The notes under the pieces are model-generated. The model worked only from the letters and a program-made list of their open reading frames with translations, made no database searches and had not been told where the DNA came from. From NCBI GenBank assembly GCA_947493165.1, contig CANLPY010000001.1:1240001-1304000 (forward strand): a DNA stretch of 64,000 nt, read 5' to 3'. Positions 44,351 to 53,393 of this stretch are shown here, one piece after another. This DNA comes from an uncultured Erythrobacter sp. (GTDB lineage: Bacteria > Pseudomonadota > Alphaproteobacteria > Sphingomonadales > Sphingomonadaceae). A program made the position numbers and the translations under genes. Positions within the stretch are counted from its first letter, which is position 1, and every line of letters starts with the position of its first letter.

Positions 44351-45462
44351 CAGCCCCAGCCAACTTTGGTGAAGAAAACGGCGAAGAATGCATCGAGCAC
44401 GATCACCGCAAAGATTGCGGAAACCACAGCCATCGTCGTGCGGCGCCCAACCTCCTCCGAGTTTCCTTGGACACGCATCCCGTGATAACAACCTGCAAGG
44501 CCAACAATCAGACCGAATACCGGAGCCTTGATCAAACCGACCCACAGATCATGCGTGGGGACCACCTCCTGAATGCGTTCCAAGAAGGTGAAAAATGGGA
44601 TGCCAAGAGAAACCTGTCCAACGACTGCGCCGCCAATAATCGCAACGATTGATGCGTAGAAACCAAGCAACACCATCATGAATGTAGCAGCCAAGACACG
44701 CGGGATCACTAGCACTTCAACTGGGGAAATACCGATTGTGCGCATCGCATCCACTTCTTCTGTCAGTTTCATCGTGCCCAATTGCGCAGCAAAGGCGCTG
44801 CCAGAACGGCCTGCTACCATAATCGCGGTCATCAATACGCCAAGTTCACGAAGGGTGATCCGGCCTACTAGGTTCACCGTCAGCGTTTCTGCGCCAAATT
44901 GTGACAATTGCACCGCACCTTGCTGAGCGATGACGATGCCAATCAGAAAACTCATCAGGCCGATGATCGGCAGCGCAGATACACCGACCAGCTCCATCTG
45001 GCGCACCATCGCTTTGATCGGAAAGCGGCGTGGGTGCCGCAGCAACCGGCCTGCCGCGATCAAGACCCTGCCAAGAAAGCCGACCACGCCGATGATGCCT
45101 GCGCGCATGTCATAAACCAGCTGGCCCATCGCCTCTGGCACACGCTCCCACACAGGAATGCGCGGCGGTCGCATTTCCGCGTCATTCCCGGCAGTTTCAA
45201 CCGCATCAAGCAGGCGCTTGGCACGCTCTCCTGCACCTATGATTTCCGCATCATTTCGCGCTGCAAACCGGCAAATTACCCAAGCGCCAATTGTGTCGAT
45301 TTCGTTGACTTGCGAAAGGTCGATAATGGCTGGCGGTGTTCGCAAAGCCTGAAGATCATGGTCGAGCGGTCCGACAGAAGAGACCAGCAGCGGGCCTTCC
45401 AGCGTTAACCGGGCCTTGCCCGTATCGTCCTCTTCGAGGGTGAAATGCGCTGCCCCATCCAT
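44350..45462 (-). CDS. mlaE: Phospholipid ABC permease MlaE with N-terminal STAS domain
   Basis: MlaE is the membrane subunit of the Mla lipid transporter. In this protein an N-terminal STAS domain (about residues 10-90, EGPLLVSSVGPLDHDL and PPAIIDLSQVNEIDTIGAWVI) precedes the permease domain (VSALPIIGLMSFLIGIVIAQQG, quoted in part, GVLMTAIMVAGRSGSAFAAQLGTMKL, quoted in part, and MRTIGISPVEVLVIPRVLA). In E. coli the STAS protein MlaB is separate, so this is a natural MlaB-MlaE fusion of a kind known in other bacteria. The frame is open to a TTG at 45501; ATG 45462 (MDGAAHF) is preferred. It is the first gene of the operon. Confidence 0.9.
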   Translation of the reverse strand: MDGAAHFTLEEDDTGKARLTLEGPLLVSSVGPLDHDLQALRTPPAIIDLSQVNEIDTIGAWVICRFAARNDAEIIGAGERAKRLLDAVETAGNDAEMRPPRIPVWERVPEAMGQLVYDMRAGIIGVVGFLGRVLIAAGRLLRHPRRFPIKAMVRQMELVGVSALPIIGLMSFLIGIVIAQQGAVQLSQFGAETLTVNLVGRITLRELGVLMTAIMVAGRSGSAFAAQLGTMKLTEEVDAMRTIGISPVEVLVIPRVLAATFMMVLLGFYASIVAIIGGAVVGQVSLGIPFFTFLERIQEVVPTHDLWVGLIKAPVFGLIVGLAGCYHGMRVQGNSEEVGRRTTMAVVSAIFAVIVLDAFFAVFFTKVGWG

Positions 45463-45686
45463 AGCATCGCCAGCTATGCGGATAAATTGCCCGGCAAACA
45501 AGCCATTAGTCTTTGGCTATCGCGAAACTCTTCGTTGCGTCGTGTGAGTGCGGGTGGCATTGGGCGACTTTGGTTTTTTTGGGGCTGCACCGCCTAACCC
45601 CTCCACCCTTTCGGTCGGATTCTTTCCGGTAGACTCAGGGTGGAAGGGTCGAGAGAGTGGGCGGCTCCGCACATGAGACAGCACAA

Positions 45687-48626
45687 ATGACTTTACCCAC
45701 CACATTTGATCCCGCCACAATTGAGGCACGCTGGTACCAGCATTGGGAAGAAAAAGGTCTGTTCCGGCCTGAGCGTCCGGACGCAGAACCCTTCACCATC
45801 GTGAACCCGCCGCCGAACGTCACCGGCTCGCTGCATATCGGCCATGCGCTCGACAACACGCTGCAAGACATCGTCGTGCGGTACGAGCGGCTGCGCGGCA
45901 AAGACGCCTTGTGGGTGGTCGGCACAGACCATGCGGGCATCGCCACGCAAATGGTGGTCGAGCGCCAAATGGAAGAGCGTCAGGACAAGCGCACCAATTA
46001 TTCGCGCGAAGACTTCGTCGACAAGGTTTGGGAGTGGAAGCATGAGAGCGGCGGCACGATCACGCGCCAGCTGCGGCGGCTTGGCTGCTCAATGGATTGG
46101 TCGCGAGAGCAATTCACGATGGACGAGCATTTCACGAAAGCCGTGCTCAAGACCTTCGTTGATCTGTACAATGACGGCCTGATTTACCGCGACAAACGGC
46201 TGGTGAATTGGGACCCGAAGTTGAAGACCGCGATTTCGGATCTTGAGGTTGAGACTCAGGATCTAAAGGGCAGTTTCTGGCACTTCAAATATCCGCTCGA
46301 AGACGGCGTGACCCTGTCCGATGGCCGCGATTACATTGAGGTTGCGACCACGCGGCCCGAGACGATGCTGGCCGATATGGCGGTCGCCGTGCACCCCACG
46401 GATGAGCGTTATAAGAGCGTTGTTGGCAAGCATGTTGTCCTGCCGATTACCGGCCGCAAGGTTCCTATTGTCGAAGACGAACACGCCGACCCAGAGCTGG
46501 GCAGCGGGGCTGTAAAGATCACACCGGGCCACGACTTCAACGATTTTGAGGTTGGCAAGCGTGCAGGCATTGCGGCGGGCGATATGCTCAACATGCTCGA
46601 TGGCGATGCGAATGTTTGCCAGGTTGCTGATAGCGAAGCGCCAATCCCTGACGAATTCATCGGCCTGCACCGTTTCAAGCGCGACGGCGTTGACGGCGCG
46701 CGCGAATTGGTGATCGAGCAGCTGAAAGAGCAAGGCTTCCTCATCCCGCATATCACCAAGACCAAAAAGGGCGAGGAACAAGAGCTCGACGCCGAACCGC
46801 GCACCATCGCGACGCCATTTGGCGACCGCGGCGGCGTGGTGATTGAACCGTGGCTGACCGACCAGTGGTATGTCGATGCGAAAAAACTCGCGGCGAAACC
46901 GATTGAGCAAGTGAAGTCGGGCGAAATTGAAATTATCCCAGAGACTTGGGAGAAAACCTTCTTCAACTGGATGGAAAACATCCAGCCATGGTGCGTTTCC
47001 CGCCAGCTGTGGTGGGGCCACCGGATTCCGGCCTGGTTTGGCTACCAGATTGTGGACACAGACGACGGAAGAGCTCCAATCGTCGTCAATTCTTGGGAAG
47101 AAGTTGGGACACGCTTCAAGGAGTTTGTCGCAACAACAGAAGTTGAAGCCAAAAACTCTGCTGAGCAATTTGCTTCCAGCTACGGCATGGACGTCATCGT
47201 AGTCGATGGACCTCCATTGCCCGGCGAAACGCCTGGTGGCAAATACGCTATTTGGCGAGACCCAGACGTCCTCGACACATGGTTCTCATCCGCGCTCTGG
47301 CCTTTCGCCACGCTCGGTTGGCCCAATGAAAGCGATCTGGTCGAAAAGCACTTCCCCAACAATCTGCTGATCAGCGGCTTTGACATCCTGTTCTTCTGGG
47401 ACGCGCGGATGATGATGATGGGGCAGTACAATATGGGCCAAGCGCCCTGGCCCAAGCTGTATCTGCACGGTCTGGTCCGCGCAGCAGACGGCGCGAAAAT
47501 GTCCAAGTCCAAGGGCAATGTCGTCGATCCGCTCGGCCTGATTGACGAATTTGGCGCGGATGCGCTGCGATTCTTTATGGCGGCGATGGAAAGCCAAGGC
47601 CGCGATATCAAAATGGATAATGAGCGGGTCAAGGGATACCGCAATTTCGCGACAAAGCTCTGGAATGCGACGCGTTTTTGTCAGTCCAATGGCATTGGCG
47701 CGAGCAGCACTCTGGCCGCTCCAGAGGCGCGGCTGGCGGCGAACCAATGGATCATTGGCGAGGTACAGCAGACCGTAGAGGCATTGGAGGCTGCAATGGC
47801 CGATCTGCGCTTCGATGCGGCGGCGAACACGATCTATCAATTCACCTGGTCGCGCTTTTGCGATTGGTATCTGGAGCTGATCAAGCCCGTGTTTGCCGAA
47901 GGTGCAAGCGAGACGGCAGCCGCCGAAACCCGCGAAGTCGCCGGGTGGGCGCTCGATCAAATCCTCGTCATGCTGCACCCGTTCATGCCGTTTATCACGG
48001 AAGAGCTGTGGCACGCGCAAGGCGCGCTCAACGGTAATGATCGCAGCGAATATCCGATCATCACCGCCAAATGGCCCGATCCGCAGGCTGAAGTGAGCAA
48101 ACCGGCAACAGATGCGATTGATTGGGTCATTGAATTGGTCACTAAAGTCCGTTCGGCAAGGAATGAGCTAAATGTGCCATTTAGCCAGAAACTCACGATG
48201 CGCTTTGACTTCAACAACACTAGAATTGTCGATCGATTGAACGCCAACAGGCACGAAATCAGTCGGTTGGCTGGCATCGACCTGCTTGATGATATTGCAG
48301 TTGGAATGGGTCAAATCTCTGTTGACGAAAGCACACACGATTTAGCTACATTCATGGCTGCCAAAAGTTCAATGCAGATTACCGTCGGAGAAGATACACT
48401 AATTTTTCCACTAGAAGGGATCATCGATATCGCCGAGGAAAAGGCCCGGCTGCAGAAAGCCCTTGCCGCCTCGCAAAAGGAAGCAAAATCGCTCGAAGGC
48501 CGCCTCGGCAACGCCAACTTCGTCGAGCGCGCAGCTCCGCAAGCAGTCGAGAAGGCCAAAGCCGACTTCGCGCATCATTCTGCAGAAGCAGAACGGCTGA
48601 CAGCGGCGCTAGCGCGGTTGGGCTAA
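45687..48626 (+). CDS. valS: Valine--tRNA ligase
   Basis: ValRS is a class I synthetase charging tRNA-Val. The protein (979 residues from ATG 45687, MTLPTTFD; a longer frame begins at 45657) has the HIGH motif in [15 protein letters not shown], the CP1 editing domain (WPGTD-equivalent [12 protein letters not shown] and [17 protein letters not shown]), [19 protein letters not shown] in [15 protein letters not shown] and a C-terminal arm coiled coil ([31 protein letters not shown], quoted in part). Two stretches differ in composition from the rest of the gene (about 47041-47220 and 48121-48420). Confidence 0.96.
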   Translation: MTLPTTFDPATIEARWYQHWEEKGLFRPERPDAEPFTIVNPPPNVTGSLHIGHALDNTLQDIVVRYERLRGKDALWVVGTDHAGIATQMVVERQMEERQDKRTNYSREDFVDKVWEWKHESGGTITRQLRRLGCSMDWSREQFTMDEHFTKAVLKTFVDLYNDGLIYRDKRLVNWDPKLKTAISDLEVETQDLKGSFWHFKYPLEDGVTLSDGRDYIEVATTRPETMLADMAVAVHPTDERYKSVVGKHVVLPITGRKVPIVEDEHADPELGSGAVKITPGHDFNDFEVGKRAGIAAGDMLNMLDGDANVCQVADSEAPIPDEFIGLHRFKRDGVDGARELVIEQLKEQGFLIPHITKTKKGEEQELDAEPRTIATPFGDRGGVVIEPWLTDQWYVDAKKLAAKPIEQVKSGEIEIIPETWEKTFFNWMENIQPWCVSRQLWWGHRIPAWFGYQIVDTDDGRAPIVVNSWEEVGTRFKEFVATTEVEAKNSAEQFASSYGMDVIVVDGPPLPGETPGGKYAIWRDPDVLDTWFSSALWPFATLGWPNESDLVEKHFPNNLLISGFDILFFWDARMMMMGQYNMGQAPWPKLYLHGLVRAADGAKMSKSKGNVVDPLGLIDEFGADALRFFMAAMESQGRDIKMDNERVKGYRNFATKLWNATRFCQSNGIGASSTLAAPEARLAANQWIIGEVQQTVEALEAAMADLRFDAAANTIYQFTWSRFCDWYLELIKPVFAEGASETAAAETREVAGWALDQILVMLHPFMPFITEELWHAQGALNGNDRSEYPIITAKWPDPQAEVSKPATDAIDWVIELVTKVRSARNELNVPFSQKLTMRFDFNNTRIVDRLNANRHEISRLAGIDLLDDIAVGMGQISVDESTHDLATFMAAKSSMQITVGEDTLIFPLEGIIDIAEEKARLQKALAASQKEAKSLEGRLGNANFVERAAPQAVEKAKADFAHHSAEAERLTAALARLG

Positions 48627-48660
48627 CGGAGCGCACCATTTCCTACGCGGGCACGATATG

Positions 48661-48695
48661 CGAAGGGGCGGAGTATGACGTGCGTTGCCCCTTCG
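48661..48695 (+). other. Hairpin between valS and queE
   Basis: CGAAGGGGC and GCCCCTTCG pair perfectly over nine bases around a 17-base loop. A run of T's begins 12 bases later, so it is not a standard terminator. It lies between the valS stop and the queE ribosome binding site, in a stretch of about 190 bases with no gene, and could be a weak terminator or a control element of queE. Confidence 0.45.
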
Positions 48696-48814
48696 ATCTT
48701 CAAGCGTTTTTTGCGATCAAATGCGGTGCCTGTGATGGAACAGACTTTAGCCTTAGGACTGTGTAACATGCGGTCCATGTGTGGCGTAGCAGCGATGAAC
48801 GGAGATGAAACGTA

Positions 48815-49558
48815 ATGGCTCTGGTGCTGGCAACAGACGGGGCGGTCGCGGATGGTGGCGGGCCGGAGATCTTCGCCTCTCTGCAAGGCGAAGGACCAAG
48901 CGCGGGCACGCCAGTTGCGTTCATGCGGCTATCACGCTGCAACCTTGCCTGCACGTGGTGCGACACGGCCTACACCTGGCGCTTTGACGAGAGCCGCCCA
49001 CACCGGGGTGGCATCGCCTTTGAGCGCAAGTCCAATCAGGTGACGCTGGAGGTTGCGGACGTCGCCGCGCGCGTTCTGGCGTTGGGGCAGAAGCGGCTCG
49101 TCATCACGGGCGGAGAGCCGTTGCTGCAAGGCGCGGCGCTCGCTGATCTGATCGCTCTGATCCCGGATATGGAGATTGAGATTGAGACTAACGGCACGAC
49201 CAAAGCGCCGTCTCATGTCGACATCCGCGTCGATCAGTACAATGTCAGCCCCAAGCTGGCGCATTCGGGCAATGATGCGGAGCTTGCGCTGGTCCCCGAA
49301 CGGCTCGACTTCTACGCTTGCGATCCGCGCGCATTCTTCAAGTTCGTGATTGCTAAGCCAGAGGATGTGGACGAGGTGCTGGAGCTAGCAGCGCGCTACC
49401 GCTTCAAGCCGGGTCACGTCTTCCTGATGCCGGAAGGCACGGACAGCGCGGCTCTGCGAGCGCGAGAACAATGGCTTGCACCGCTATGTGTGAAGCATGG
49501 GTTCAGGATGTCGGACCGTCTGCACATCCATCTTTATGGCGATGAACGGGGGACGTGA
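48815..49558 (+). CDS. queE: 7-carboxy-7-deazaguanine synthase QueE
   Basis: QueE is a radical SAM enzyme that contracts the ring of 6-carboxytetrahydropterin in queuosine (preQ0) synthesis. The radical SAM motif is CNLACTWC near residue 42, and FASLQGEGPSAGTPVAFMRLS precedes it, as in all QueE. KRLVITGGEPLLQ is the second motif and EIETNGTTKAP supports the SAM-binding barrel. ATG 48815 has GGAGAT upstream. Other queuosine genes are not in the window. Confidence 0.93.
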   Translation: MALVLATDGAVADGGGPEIFASLQGEGPSAGTPVAFMRLSRCNLACTWCDTAYTWRFDESRPHRGGIAFERKSNQVTLEVADVAARVLALGQKRLVITGGEPLLQGAALADLIALIPDMEIEIETNGTTKAPSHVDIRVDQYNVSPKLAHSGNDAELALVPERLDFYACDPRAFFKFVIAKPEDVDEVLELAARYRFKPGHVFLMPEGTDSAALRAREQWLAPLCVKHGFRMSDRLHIHLYGDERGT

Positions 49559-49594
49559 TGCGCACGCTGGATTGCGCGCGGAACACAACGGCCC

Positions 49595-51496
49595 TTAGCC
49601 CTGACTACGCCAGCGTTGAACAACGCGGCTTACGATCTCTTCTTCACCGCCGCCTTCGTTCCACAGATCAACAAAGCTCGGATCTTCCGACGCCGGTCGC
49701 TTGCTTTCCTCTAGGTTGTCAAAGCTTACGCGGATTGGAATGGCGACACCTTCACCGCAGATGATCACCTCTCGGTTGCGCAAAGCGGGAATGGAATCGA
49801 GGAAGCCGCGCGCGCCTTCAGGCATGGCCGCTTTCACGAATGCCTGGTCGCGGTCGTTGTTGAGGCGCATGGAAAGGATGGTGCCGCATTGTGACAATAC
49901 GCCTTCTGCAAGGTCAGATGGGCGCTGCGTGATGAGACCCAATGAGATACCGTATTTCCGGCCCTCTTTCGCGATCCGGCCAAGGATACTCGCAACCGAC
50001 GATCCGTCAGAGTTCTTCTCATTCGGAACATAGCGGTGCGCCTCCTCACAAACGAGCAGGATCGGGCTGGTCTTCTCTTCACGGCCCCAGATCGCAAAAT
50101 CGAACACGAGGCGGCTTAACACAGCGACAACAGTGGAGGTAATGTCAGATGGAACGCCCGACACGTCAATGATCGAGATCGGCTTGCCGTCGCCAGGCAT
50201 ACGGAACACCTTGGAGATGAAGTCCGCCATAGTATCGCCGACAAGCATGCCGGAGAACATGAATTGATAGCGCGGATCGGCCTTCAACTCATCCAGCTTG
50301 CCTTTGATCCGCATAAAGGGCGCTGATGAAGTCGCCTTATCCAGCTTGCCCATCTCGTCCTGCAACTTCGTTGAAAGGTCGGACAAAAGGTAAGGAATAG
50401 GAGAGTCAGCGGTGATCTTACCCATCGTTTCAGCAAGGCGGTTTTTGCCGCGTGCATACAGCAGACATTTGGCAAGAATGTCGGCATCGACCTGACGTTC
50501 ATTGCCATCACTGGTCAGCAAAACTTCGCAATGCTCTTCGAAGTTCATCAACCAATATGGCATTTGCAGGTTCGACACGTCAAGAATCTGACCGGTCTGA
50601 CGGAACGCAGCGGAATACTCGCCGTGCGGGTCAATCATGACAATATGACCCTTTGGCGCTGCCTCACAAATGCGGTGCAGGATGAGCGCGGCACTGGTCG
50701 ATTTACCGGTACCGGTTGATCCTAGCAGTGCAAAGTGCTTACCCAGCATTGCGTCAATATAAAGTCCTGCGCGGATATCTTTGGTCGGATAAACCTTGCC
50801 GATCGTGATGTTAGCACGGCCATCGCTGGCATAGATCTGCTCAAGATCTTTGGTCGTTGCCGGATAAACCAAGGCTCCGGGTACTGGATAGCGCGTAACA
50901 CCGCGGCGGAAACCATGAATCCGGCCTGTCAGCTTCTCTTCCTGACCTTCGCCGAGAAAATCGATGCTAGCGGTGATGCTATTATCGTTGCGGCGATCTT
51001 TGCGTTGGTCGCGAACATTGGCGAGCAACCAAGCGTCACCAACGCGGATCTTGATCTGGCTGCCCACTTGGCCAGCCAGCGCGATCGAAGGATCGTCGTC
51101 TTGCATACATTCATTGAGACGCTGCAAATCCACTGCAATTTGCGAACCAGCCCCTGAGATTTCGAGGACAACACCGATAGGTTGCTTAGCGTTATCTGAT
51201 CCGCCGGAAGGTTTTGGATTGGCCTGAGTTGGAGGTTTTGGCGTTTGTTGCTGGGCCGCCTGTTGAGCCGGCTGCGGTGGTGTTTGGGGAACTGCGGTTT
51301 GGGCCGGTGACGGCGCTGGCTCACTGACTGCTGATTGTTGAGGGGCATTAGCCGCCGGATCACTTGAAGGAACTGCCGGAGCCCCTCCAGGCTGACCAGA
51401 AGGTCTCAAGCTCGACAGCGCTTCGTCGGCTCCATCTGTGGAACGCGAACCGCTTGCCTGTGATCGGCCAAAGCCGTGATTACCCATATCATTCAT
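49595..51496 (-). CDS. HerA-like ATPase (DUF87) with disordered N-terminal extension
   Basis: HerA-type AAA/FtsK-like ATPases form hexamers and often act in DNA end processing with a NurA nuclease. The first 100 residues are Pro/Gln/Ala-rich and unstructured. A HerA barrel follows (about residues 100-240, IGVVLEISGAGSQIAVDL). The ATPase core has Walker A LGSTGTGKSTSAALI, a DPHGEYSAAF segment, Walker B ILLVCEEAHRYVP and the GLITQRPSDLAEGVLSQC sensor. No NurA-like gene is visible next to it. In many proteobacteria solitary DUF87 ATPases of this type occur without known partners. It converges with queE. Confidence 0.88.
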   Translation of the reverse strand: MNDMGNHGFGRSQASGSRSTDGADEALSSLRPSGQPGGAPAVPSSDPAANAPQQSAVSEPAPSPAQTAVPQTPPQPAQQAAQQQTPKPPTQANPKPSGGSDNAKQPIGVVLEISGAGSQIAVDLQRLNECMQDDDPSIALAGQVGSQIKIRVGDAWLLANVRDQRKDRRNDNSITASIDFLGEGQEEKLTGRIHGFRRGVTRYPVPGALVYPATTKDLEQIYASDGRANITIGKVYPTKDIRAGLYIDAMLGKHFALLGSTGTGKSTSAALILHRICEAAPKGHIVMIDPHGEYSAAFRQTGQILDVSNLQMPYWLMNFEEHCEVLLTSDGNERQVDADILAKCLLYARGKNRLAETMGKITADSPIPYLLSDLSTKLQDEMGKLDKATSSAPFMRIKGKLDELKADPRYQFMFSGMLVGDTMADFISKVFRMPGDGKPISIIDVSGVPSDITSTVVAVLSRLVFDFAIWGREEKTSPILLVCEEAHRYVPNEKNSDGSSVASILGRIAKEGRKYGISLGLITQRPSDLAEGVLSQCGTILSMRLNNDRDQAFVKAAMPEGARGFLDSIPALRNREVIICGEGVAIPIRVSFDNLEESKRPASEDPSFVDLWNEGGGEEEIVSRVVQRWRSQG

Positions 51497-51617
51497 GAGT
51501 GCTTACTTTCCCCAAATTCTTATCAGGCACTCAATAGCGATATTTAGGTTAAGATCGCGTCAACATTGACCGGGTCGCTCAGACCAGACGGTCGTTGCGA
51601 AACCATCAGCGCGATGA

Positions 51618-52382
51618 TCAAAGTCGGGCGAACACCCGGCCAGCCAACCAGCCCATAAAGACTGAAAGGAAAATTGCGCCCAAACCATAAAACAGCGAAA
51701 ATCGGTTTGCGGCATAAACGACCTGCCCCTCCAATCCGACTTTTTCGACAGCAATATCGGCCGTCGCACTGGCGAGCACACGGCCTCCAGCAATGGCAAA
51801 AGTCTCTGCTGTATATTTTCCCGTGGTCACATTGGATGGCAGGGCAATGCGCGCTTGATACAGCACCTTCTCGGTAATCCGCACACCGGTCATATCTTGC
51901 TTATAGAGCCCGAGCCGTTCACGCATATCGACCAATCCATCGGCAAAGCGCGATTGTTCCTCAGGCTCGATCTCGCCCGACGGACTGAGCTGGATAAAAT
52001 CGGTGCTGAGCTCATAGATCGCCGCAGTCCGCTCATCAACGATTTCACTGATCGGGCGCGATGCAGCAACAGCAAAGAAAGACGGCGCTGACCGAAAATC
52101 GGAACTGCCCGCGTTCATCCAAACACCTGCAATCCGCTCTTTCTCTCGCAGCCGGATCGCTTGCGTAGGCCCTTTCAAGACGACCACAATATCATATTCT
52201 GTGCCGCGCGCAGGACCAGCCGGATCAAGGATTGCTCCGTAAAGTAAGAGGTTTGCACCGGTGAAGCCCTGCCGAACTTCGACACGGTTTTGGCTTACTT
52301 CTGGGACCAAAATTGGTTGACGCTGAGCAGATAGTGTCAGCGCCGCCAGCAAGACGAATCCGATGCGCAATCCCAAACTCAC
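51618..52382 (-). CDS. TIGR02186-family membrane protein
   Basis: The protein belongs by pattern to TIGR02186, a conserved alphaproteobacterial family found next to TauE/SafE exporters. It has an N-terminal membrane signal, a beta-rich periplasmic domain (VLKGPTQAIRLREKERIAGVWMNA, quoted in part; FFAVAASRPISEI), and a C-terminal helix (FYGLGAIFLSVFMGWLAG). It starts at GTG 52382, overlapping the upstream exporter gene by four bases, so the pair is coupled. The molecular role is unknown; a partner of the exporter is likely. Confidence 0.82.
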   Translation of the reverse strand: MSLGLRIGFVLLAALTLSAQRQPILVPEVSQNRVEVRQGFTGANLLLYGAILDPAGPARGTEYDIVVVLKGPTQAIRLREKERIAGVWMNAGSSDFRSAPSFFAVAASRPISEIVDERTAAIYELSTDFIQLSPSGEIEPEEQSRFADGLVDMRERLGLYKQDMTGVRITEKVLYQARIALPSNVTTGKYTAETFAIAGGRVLASATADIAVEKVGLEGQVVYAANRFSLFYGLGAIFLSVFMGWLAGRVFARL

Positions 52383-53290
52383 AGCAGATCAACCGTGTAG
52401 ACTTCATCAGGTTCGATGCCGAGGCCATAGAGCATCCGAAGCGCCACCAAAATCACGATAACAGCTAGGATTAAACGCAAAAATTCGGGCCGCGCTTTTA
52501 GGGCGATTTGCGTGCCGAATTGTGCGCCCATCACTGACCCCAAAAGCAATAGACCGGCCAGAACAATGTCCACCGCCTTTGTGGTCAAGGCGTGAGTCAT
52601 GGTGGTGACCATCGTTACAAAAAGGATCTGAAAGAGGGACGTGCCGACAACAACATTGCCGCTCATGCCGAGCAAGTACAGCATAGCCGGGACTAGGATG
52701 AAGCCTCCTCCCACCCCCATCAGCATAGTTAGAATACCAACCAAAACACCCAGAATGAGCGGTGCGAGCGGGGATATGTAGAGTCCGCTGCGATAGAAGC
52801 GCCAACGCATCGGAAGGCTCGCGACCATTGGGTGGTGGCGGCGCTTGCGAGGCTGCTTGCTGCCGCCCTCACGCGGCCACAGCGCCTCAATGGCTTCGCG
52901 CATCATCAAGCCACCAATCGTGCCGAGCATAACCACATACAAGACGTTGATGACCACATCGATCTGGCCGACCGCCTGCAAAAATCTAAACAGGAGCGCG
53001 CCAAACATTGCGCCGATCACTCCGCCGCCGACCATCACCATTCCCATGCGGTAGTCCACGCCGTTGCGTTTGCCATGCGCAAGGACACCAGAAACACTAG
53101 CGCCTGTCACCTGCGTTGCGGCAGAGGCAGCGGCGACTGTTGGCGAGATCCCGTAAAAGATTAGCAGCGGTGTCGTCAGGAACCCTCCCCCAACACCAAA
53201 AAGGCCGGATAGAACACCTGTCACGAATCCCAAGGCGACAATAAAAAAGCCGTTCACCGAAAGATTTGCAATGGGCAGGTAGACATCCAT
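52379..53290 (-). CDS. TauE/SafE-family anion exporter
   Basis: TauE/SafE proteins move sulfite, sulfoacetate or related organic anions across the inner membrane. About 8 hydrophobic helices are visible, with the duplicated family motifs GVLSGLFGVGGGFLTTPLL and GILTMLMGVGGGFILVPAML, each G..(S/T)..(L/M)G.GGGF..(T/V)P. The start ATG 53290 (MDVYLP) is preferred; the frame is open to a TTG at 53317. The stop overlaps the TIGR02186 gene. The transported anion is unknown. Confidence 0.9.
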   Translation of the reverse strand: MDVYLPIANLSVNGFFIVALGFVTGVLSGLFGVGGGFLTTPLLIFYGISPTVAAASAATQVTGASVSGVLAHGKRNGVDYRMGMVMVGGGVIGAMFGALLFRFLQAVGQIDVVINVLYVVMLGTIGGLMMREAIEALWPREGGSKQPRKRRHHPMVASLPMRWRFYRSGLYISPLAPLILGVLVGILTMLMGVGGGFILVPAMLYLLGMSGNVVVGTSLFQILFVTMVTTMTHALTTKAVDIVLAGLLLLGSVMGAQFGTQIALKARPEFLRLILAVIVILVALRMLYGLGIEPDEVYTVDLL

Positions 53291-53393
53291 CCTATGCACG
53301 TAACGCAGGCACAGCACGGATTAAAGCAAATGCTGCACCCACGTCACCGACTTTGATGACAGTGTGTTCGCTGAGCCGCTTGAGGCCCTGGCC

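Noticed and set aside
48627..48814. preQ1 riboswitch upstream of queE
   Set aside because: The hairpin has no pseudoknot-forming A-rich tail and does not fit the known preQ1 classes.
48623..48886. Open frame on the minus strand between valS and queE
   Set aside because: It crosses the queE start, has no binding site, and its translation has no recognisable pattern; the hairpin and queE leader explain this stretch better.
49555..49764. Small frame following the queE stop
   Set aside because: It overlaps the well supported HerA-like gene on the other strand and has no domain or binding site.
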